Origin: DAONJL01 sp035405645 [NCBI: bacterium]
GTDB lineage: Bacteria > JAGOBX01 > DAONJL01
Length of the DNA: 6,617 nt
Assembly: GCA_035405645.1 (NCBI GenBank)
Contig: DAONJL010000084.1
Location: forward strand, 1-6,617
Direction: 5' to 3'
This document shows, one piece after another, positions 1 through 4,689 of this stretch (position 1 is the stretch's first letter; each line of letters begins with the position of its first letter). Under the pieces are notes generated by a model. The model worked only from the letters and a program-made list of their open reading frames with translations. It was not told where the DNA came from and made no database searches. Both the position numbers and the translations under genes were made by a program.

Positions 1-30
1 AAAAAAATAAAAAAGAAAAGTTAGTCGCAT
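1..30 (-). CDS. Start of a further operon gene, cut by the left edge
   Basis: Ten open codons run from an ATG at 30-28 to the window edge and read MRLTFLFYFF, the typical beginning of a signal peptide or membrane anchor. The ATG lies two bases after the stop of the preceding gene and is preceded by AAAGG nine bases upstream, the best Shine-Dalgarno match in the window. Ten codons are too few to say what the protein is, and the T-rich coding strand makes a hydrophobic reading easy by chance, so this is a probable rather than certain gene. Confidence 0.5.
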   Translation of the reverse strand, partial: MRLTFLFYFF

Positions 31-32
31 AA

Positions 33-539
33 TTATTTACCTTTATTTTTAACTTCTGGTTTATGAAAATTATAGTCTTCTCTTAAAAAGAATTCAGCTT
101 CATCACCATAATTAGAATAATATTTAGTATGAACTTTTTTAATTAAATCTCTTTTCAAATATCGTTCATAATCTGCACCATAAACTTTTTTATAAGTATT
201 AGCTAATTGTTTATAGAGATTATCAATATAATTATCAAGATTTATTTGTTCATTGGCAGCAGAATCTTTTTCTTCTTTTATAGATTCACCATTTTTACTT
301 TTAATTTTTTCATCTTTTTTTAAATCTTTTTTTTCGGATGAAATAAATTTTTGATAAAATTTAGAAATCAAAAAGTAGGTATAATATTTAGCAGAATTTA
401 TAAAAAGATTAAAATTAATGACAAAATAAAAAAATAAAAAAAATATTAAAAAAAATAGAAAATATTTTGTTAATGAATTACGAATTAATTTATGAAATTT
501 ATAAGATTTTTTTATATGAGATAAATATTTTTCATCCAT
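33..539 (-). CDS. Small single-pass membrane protein of unknown function
   Basis: A 168-residue protein that I do not recognise. A basic N-terminal stretch (1-25, many Lys/Arg) precedes one strongly hydrophobic, Phe-rich membrane segment (about 26-48), which by the positive-inside rule puts the C-terminal part outside the cytoplasm. After it comes a charged, Lys/Glu/Ser-rich and probably disordered linker (68-98), then a small region rich in Tyr, Lys and Asp (99-158; NLYKQLANTYKKVYGADYER) that looks helical and could be a small folded domain. There is no catalytic motif, cysteine or lipobox. The ATG lies inside the end of the TPR-FecR gene (8-base overlap, ATGGATGA), so co-translation with that gene is likely. 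The topology resembles that of its upstream neighbour, which makes a partnership in the same envelope complex plausible. That it is a real gene is supported by the tight overlap and the frame length; its function is unknown. Confidence 0.75.
   Translation of the reverse strand: MDEKYLSHIKKSYKFHKLIRNSLTKYFLFFLIFFLFFYFVINFNLFINSAKYYTYFLISKFYQKFISSEKKDLKKDEKIKSKNGESIKEEKDSAANEQINLDNYIDNLYKQLANTYKKVYGADYERYLKRDLIKKVHTKYYSNYGDEAEFFLREDYNFHKPEVKNKGK
40..44 (-). promoter_or_regulatory. Shine-Dalgarno-like site for the left-edge gene
   Basis: The coding strand reads AAAGG followed by nine bases and ATG at 30. It lies inside the last codons of the 168-residue gene. This is the only start in the window with a convincing purine-rich ribosome site at normal spacing, and it supports a real gene leaving the left edge. 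Five bases in a purine-rich gene can match by chance. Confidence 0.4.
532..539 (-). other. Eight-base gene overlap (ATGGATGA)
   Basis: The ATG of the 168-residue gene (539-537) precedes the TGA of the TPR-FecR gene (534-532) in a different frame. Upstream there is only a weak AGAG. The arrangement suggests coupled translation of the two membrane-anchored proteins. Confidence 0.65.
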
Positions 540-2010
540 TATCTAACTCTTTTTTAATATTATTTAATTCTTCAATATAATTATAAAAAATAAAATTTTT
601 AAATTTGGAGTCAAGATATTTATTTTTTAAAATATCGTTAAAAACTTTAAAACTTTTTTGATACCAAGCAAGTGATTCTAATTTTTTCTTTTTTATTAAT
701 TCTTTTTGTGAAGATTTTAATTTCAAATATTTATATTCCAGACTTGAATTTTTCGTATTTTGAAATAGTCTAATAGCATATAAATATTTTTCTTTTTCAG
801 GAAAATACTTCATTATATCTATTTTTTCTTTTTCTAATAATTCGATTTTATTTAATACTTCTTTTAATTCTAATCTTCCATAATCAATTCTTTTAAATTT
901 TGAAATAAGATAATTTTTTAATTCATAATCATTTATGACATTTTCTTTAAGAACATTAATATCTTTACTAAATTTGAATTCCTCACCTGCGCTGATAAAT
1001 TTAGATTTAAAATCATTATTAAAACTTTCAATTAAACTTACGAAATAAAGAATTCCATCAAAAACTTTAATAGTAATTAAATTTGCAATTTCATTATAAG
1101 AAAGAGAAAAAATAGTGCCGTAAGGAATGATTTTAGAAATAGGAGTAATAAATTCAATATTATTTTTTTCAATAAATTTAGAAAAATCTTTTTTAATAAC
1201 CAGACATTCACCAGCAATTAATTTTACTTTTAAAATATCGCCATCATTATTTTTTTCAATATCAAAAGAAACTTTTGAATTATTAGCAAGTTCGAGGTTT
1301 AATGAAGAACCCTGATAAAAATAAACAATTTCTTTTGTTTGATTTAATTCAGTTTTAATGATTTCACCTAAATTAATTTTGGTAAGAAATTGAGTAGTAT
1401 CAAAAATACCAGCAAAAGAATTATTTATTAAATAAATTTCATTAGTATTTTTAAGATTAGCTAAGATATTTATTTTATCATCAAATTTATTTAAAGAATT
1501 ATAAATCAACGAAAGTTTAATAATTACATCAGGATTATGTTTATCAAGTTCTAATAAATTTTTTAAAGAATTTTCAGCCTGAAAATATTTTTTACTCATT
1601 AGATATAAATCAGATAATTCCAATAATAATTCTGGATTATATGGTTTAATACGGTCGGCTTTTTCGTAAAACTTAATAGCCTCATCAATTTGATTTAATT
1701 CTTTATTTATTCTTCCTTTAAAATAATAATACTTAAATTCAATATCTTTTTCTAATTTATTTTCATCAATTTTATTTAATTCATTTAAAGCTTCTTTAAA
1801 TTTATTTTTATTTATTAATTTTTCAATTTCATAAATTTTCTTATCCTGAATAGAAGTAAAAAAATTTTTAAAGAAATTAAAAATTTTAAATTTTCTTAAA
1901 TTGAAAGTAATATTGGGATCACGGTGTCTTAATTGCGAATAAAAAGCAGAGGCAAAAAAAATAAATAAAACAATAAAAAAAAGCCAATAAATTTTACATC
2001 GTTTAAACAT
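532..2010 (-). CDS. Membrane-anchored TPR and FecR-domain protein
   Basis: A 492-residue protein of unknown specific role, probably anchored in the inner membrane with its bulk in the periplasm. A short basic start (MFKRCK) precedes one hydrophobic segment (about 8-24). Helical TPR-like repeats cover roughly 60-185, clearest at 93-127 (YYYFKGRINKELNQIDEAI...) and 128-160. A FecR-type beta domain spans about 228-346, recognisable from YQGSSLNLEL, LKVKLIAGECLV (260-271), the ITP...YGTIFSL segment (288-303) and a closing ISAGEEFKF. The C-terminal part (350-490) is Lys/Leu-rich, helical and unassigned. FecR domains are best known from iron-signalling anti-sigma regulators, but this protein lacks that architecture and no sigma factor is nearby, so a structural or sensing role in the export apparatus fits better. 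It starts 27 bases after the secretin gene with no Shine-Dalgarno, and its end overlaps the next gene by 8 bases. Domain calls are good; function is inference. Confidence 0.85.
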   Translation of the reverse strand: MFKRCKIYWLFFIVLFIFFASAFYSQLRHRDPNITFNLRKFKIFNFFKNFFTSIQDKKIYEIEKLINKNKFKEALNELNKIDENKLEKDIEFKYYYFKGRINKELNQIDEAIKFYEKADRIKPYNPELLLELSDLYLMSKKYFQAENSLKNLLELDKHNPDVIIKLSLIYNSLNKFDDKINILANLKNTNEIYLINNSFAGIFDTTQFLTKINLGEIIKTELNQTKEIVYFYQGSSLNLELANNSKVSFDIEKNNDGDILKVKLIAGECLVIKKDFSKFIEKNNIEFITPISKIIPYGTIFSLSYNEIANLITIKVFDGILYFVSLIESFNNDFKSKFISAGEEFKFSKDINVLKENVINDYELKNYLISKFKRIDYGRLELKEVLNKIELLEKEKIDIMKYFPEKEKYLYAIRLFQNTKNSSLEYKYLKLKSSQKELIKKKKLESLAWYQKSFKVFNDILKNKYLDSKFKNFIFYNYIEELNNIKKELDNG

Positions 2011-2037
2011 TGTTAAAAGAAAAGAAAAAATAAACTG
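2011..2037. other. Only intergenic gap inside the operon (27 bases), no signal seen
   Basis: The gap between the secretin-fusion gene and the TPR-FecR gene is a pyrimidine-rich run on the coding strand (TTTTTTCTTTTCTTTTAACA before the ATG). It contains no Shine-Dalgarno sequence, no hairpin and no recognisable promoter boxes. It is too short and too poor in G/C for an intrinsic terminator, so transcription probably continues through it. Confidence 0.6.
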
Positions 2038-4689
2038 TTATTCAATAATTTCACAACTTAATAAAACAATTAGTTCAGTTCTCGAATCAGATTTCTTTTT
2101 TGTAGTAAATAAACTATTTAATAAAGGAATTTTTTCAAAAAATTTATTTTTTTGTTCAACTTCTGTATTATTTGAACTGATTATTCCACCAATGAAAACA
2201 GTTTCACCAGATTTAATTAAAATATTTGTTGTAGCTTTACGAGTATTAATAATAGGTTGATTATCAGTAGTATAACCAGCAAGAGAATTAGCTTCTGGCT
2301 GAATATTTAATAAAATTTTATCAGGAAAGATAAAATCTGGCGTGACTTTTAATTTAATAAAAACATCTTTAAATTCATAAGAAACATTACTTGTAATTAC
2401 ATTATCATTATTATTAGCACTAATATCATACATTGCTTTTTTAAAAGGAATTTGATTGCCGACAAGAATTTCAGCTTCCTTTTTATTTATTGCAACGATA
2501 TTTGGTCTTGACAAAGTATTTACTTTACCTTTCTTTTTTAAATTATTTAAAATTATTTGAATATTAGAAGGATAACTTCTAAAAATAATTTGGCCGTCAA
2601 TAGAATTATAATTAAATAAGTTTTTTCCAATATTATCATTATCAACAACTTCAGCCATAGACAAACCAAAATCATCTTCATTATTAAAAGATACTTCAAC
2701 AATTTGAGCAGAAATTTTAAATTGTTTAATTGAAACTGCTTTATCAAGATTTTGAAGAACAGGTAAAATTTTTTTAATATTTAAAGGTTTATCTTTAATA
2801 ATTAAGGAATTATTAGAATTATTTATAACAAAAACATTTTTATTTTCAAAATATTTTTTAATTTCCTCAATAATTTTTTCAACTTCAATATTCTTAAATT
2901 TATATTCATAAGAAATAATATCTTCTTTCGATATTTGAATAAAAGAAGAATCAAAAGGAAGTTCAACATATTCTTTAATTTGAATAAAATCACCATCAGT
3001 TAAATTAATATTTATATTTTGATTATTGTTATTTAATAAATCATTTAAAATAACAATTTTATTTTCGCCATTTTTTGATTTAATATAAGCAATTTGTATA
3101 AAATCATCGTTAATAGAAAAATTTATTTTTTTAATTAAATCAATTAATCGTTCATTAATTTGTAAAATAAATTCTTTTTCATTTATGTTTTCAGCAAGTA
3201 AATTAATCTTTTTATATTTAGGAAAGTTTTCAATAAATAGAATATCGTTATTTTGAAAAAATATTTCATCATTTAATTTATTAAAATTATTTTCAATAAT
3301 TAAAGATTGAACTAATTCGCCATTTCTATATAAAGTAAGAGTAGTAAGTTGTGTATCAGAATATTGGTATTTTAAAAAATTAAGAATTTCAAACAAAGAA
3401 ACATCAGAATTGAAAGAATAAATATTAGTATTAAATAAATTACTAATAATTAAAAGATTTATTTTTTCAAGAGCAGGTCGTTTCTCAATCAAAATGAAAT
3501 CATTGTCAAGCAAAGTATATTTTAATATATCGCTATTTAAAGCAATTGTTTTTTCTAAATTATTAATAATTTTTTTATTATTAAAATTAATGATTTCAAT
3601 ATGAGTAAAATAATTTTCATCATATCGCCATTTAATAAATTCGAGTAAATCCATAATATTATAACCTTCAGCAACTTCAAATCGGCCAGCATTTTGTATT
3701 TCTTTACCAGTAATATAAATTTGAATTTTTTGTTTTGATTGTTCTTTTTTTATTGGTTGAAAAGAAGGAAGTTGTGTTATTGCAGGTTGAGCAATCTGGG
3801 CAGGTTGTGCTAAAATTTGTTCTGTAATATGAGATGTATCTTTTTGAATAGATTGAGTAATTATTTTTTTTGTCATTTCTTCTGAAAGATAAATAATATC
3901 CTCATTATCAAGAACAATATTTTTATCTAAATCACCATCAAAAATGTCATTTAAAAAGAATTCAATTTTCTTTTTATCTTTTTCTTTTAAAATTAGTATT
4001 TTATATTTTTTATTTTCGATAAAATCCCAGCCAGCAGTTTTAAGAGCAGTAATTAATTTAGTATTAACATTAAAATCATAGATACCAGGATTTTTAACAG
4101 AACCAGTGATTATAACTTTTATCTTATCAATTTTAGTTTCAATAGTTTTTGAGATAACATAAATAATATCGCCATTTTCAAAATTAATATTTTTTTCACT
4201 TTTCCCTTCTTCAATAATTTCATTAATATTAATTTCATCAATTTTAGCATTCTTTTTAATAACACGAACAGAAGTAGATTTGTTTTTTTGATATTCCCAG
4301 CCAACTGATTTTAAAACTTCAAGAAGAGTGATTGATTTAGCAAAGAAGTATTGTCCTTCTTTTATACCTTCGCCAAGAACAATAATAGAGTTTTTTTGAA
4401 ATTCAACAATATCAATAATAACTTTTGGTTCAAAAATTATTTTAGATAATTCTGCTTCAATTTTTTTAATTAAATTATTTAATGTCAAATCTTTAGCTTT
4501 AATATTTTTTCCAATTACATCATAAATAATATCACCATTAATATTTACCTTAACAGTTCTATCGAATTCCGGGTGTTTCCAGACATATATTTTTAAAATA
4601 TCGCCTGATTGAATTAAATATTCATCATCATTACTAAATAAAAAATTACAACATAAAAAAAACAAAATAAAAAAAGATAATTTTTTCAT
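2038..4689 (-). CDS. Wza-like polysaccharide export protein fused to an outer-membrane secretin (PES-SLBBx5-N1-secretin)
   Basis: Predicted outer-membrane export channel of 883 residues. A Sec signal peptide (1-19, likely cut after FLFS) is followed by a PES domain (about 24-98; YLIQSGDILKIYV and NGDIIYDVIG), SLBB1 (100-180), SLBB2 (189-269), a Gln/Pro/Ala-rich linker (275-320), three divergent SLBB-like repeats (321-403, 409-487, 493-573), a secretin N1-like domain (about 588-650; NNSNNSLIIKDKP) and a secretin pore domain (655-883). Secretin hallmarks are KISAQIVEV, LSRPNIVAINKKEAEILVG (726-744), SGETVFIGGI (827-836), IPLLNSLF (854-861) and TELIVLL. The usual VPxLG element before IP reads NKFFE. 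The protein ends just after the barrel, so a pilotin-binding S domain is absent. Wza proteins end in an alpha-helical barrel after SLBB2; here a secretin takes its place. The CC at 13-14 lacks a proper lipobox. The start overlaps the kinase stop (ATGA). Domain assignment is strong; polysaccharide as cargo is inferred from the kinase neighbour and PES domain. Confidence 0.93.
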   Translation of the reverse strand: MKKLSFFILFFLCCNFLFSNDDEYLIQSGDILKIYVWKHPEFDRTVKVNINGDIIYDVIGKNIKAKDLTLNNLIKKIEAELSKIIFEPKVIIDIVEFQKNSIIVLGEGIKEGQYFFAKSITLLEVLKSVGWEYQKNKSTSVRVIKKNAKIDEININEIIEEGKSEKNINFENGDIIYVISKTIETKIDKIKVIITGSVKNPGIYDFNVNTKLITALKTAGWDFIENKKYKILILKEKDKKKIEFFLNDIFDGDLDKNIVLDNEDIIYLSEEMTKKIITQSIQKDTSHITEQILAQPAQIAQPAITQLPSFQPIKKEQSKQKIQIYITGKEIQNAGRFEVAEGYNIMDLLEFIKWRYDENYFTHIEIINFNNKKIINNLEKTIALNSDILKYTLLDNDFILIEKRPALEKINLLIISNLFNTNIYSFNSDVSLFEILNFLKYQYSDTQLTTLTLYRNGELVQSLIIENNFNKLNDEIFFQNNDILFIENFPKYKKINLLAENINEKEFILQINERLIDLIKKINFSINDDFIQIAYIKSKNGENKIVILNDLLNNNNQNININLTDGDFIQIKEYVELPFDSSFIQISKEDIISYEYKFKNIEVEKIIEEIKKYFENKNVFVINNSNNSLIIKDKPLNIKKILPVLQNLDKAVSIKQFKISAQIVEVSFNNEDDFGLSMAEVVDNDNIGKNLFNYNSIDGQIIFRSYPSNIQIILNNLKKKGKVNTLSRPNIVAINKKEAEILVGNQIPFKKAMYDISANNNDNVITSNVSYEFKDVFIKLKVTPDFIFPDKILLNIQPEANSLAGYTTDNQPIINTRKATTNILIKSGETVFIGGIISSNNTEVEQKNKFFEKIPLLNSLFTTKKKSDSRTELIVLLSCEIIE
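2971..4392 (-). repeat. Protein-level tandem repeat: five SLBB-like units
   Basis: Residues 100-573 of the export protein contain five units of about 80 residues that align by eye at two places. One is a helix plus aromatic turn: LLEVLKSVGWEYQKN, LITALKTAGWDFIEN, IMDLLEFIKWRYDEN, LFEILNFLKYQYSDT and LIDLIKKINFSINDD. The other is a closing strand: ENGDIIYVI, DNEDIIYLS, LDNDFILIE, QNNDILFIE and TDGDFIQIK. The first two units match canonical SLBB domains; the last three are progressively divergent. Wza has two such units, so the periplasmic stack here would be about two to three times longer. Confidence 0.8.
3730..3867 (-). other. Pro/Gln/Ala-rich linker inside the export protein
   Basis: Residues 275-320 are low in hydrophobic strands and contain a Gln/Pro/Ala-rich run (AQPAQIAQPAITQLPSFQP) followed by KKEQSKQ. 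It sits just after the second canonical SLBB domain, where Wza homologues would enter their C-terminal outer-membrane helix. It is probably a flexible hinge and may mark the joint between a Wza-like half and a secretin-like half. Confidence 0.65.
4686..4689 (-). other. ATGA stop/start overlap, translational coupling of kinase and export pore
   Basis: The kinase stop TGA (4688-4686) and the pore protein's ATG (4689-4687) share bases as ATGA. The 20 bases before the ATG contain no Shine-Dalgarno-like run, so ribosomes finishing the kinase probably re-initiate here. Coupling would keep the two components in fixed proportion, which is consistent with their acting in one machine. Confidence 0.7.

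Noticed and set aside
1-20. T-rich run on the coding strand at the left edge as an intrinsic terminator
   Set aside because: No G/C-bearing hairpin precedes it, and the run lies in the frame of a probable next gene.
416-470. Homopolymer-rich A tract as a regulatory or repeat element
   Set aside because: It is explained by Phe/Leu/Ile codons of the membrane segment of the 168-residue protein.
1127-1315. 62-codon open frame on the plus strand
   Set aside because: It is antisense to the FecR domain, which has convincing family motifs; the plus-strand translation has none and no ribosome site.
2553-2747. 64-codon minus-strand frame inside the secretin region
   Set aside because: It is an out-of-frame shadow of the secretin domain, very Leu/Ile/Lys-rich, with no independent motif.
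4119-4304. 61-codon minus-strand frame inside the SLBB region
   Set aside because: It is an out-of-frame shadow of SLBB1/SLBB2 with low-complexity Leu/Lys composition.
4630-4689. Lipoprotein signal in the export protein (CC at residues 13-14)
   Set aside because: Residues before the cysteines are FFL and FLC, without the small residue needed at -1, and a standard signal peptidase I site (FLFS-ND) follows. Wza proteins are often lipoproteins, but this one does not look like one.
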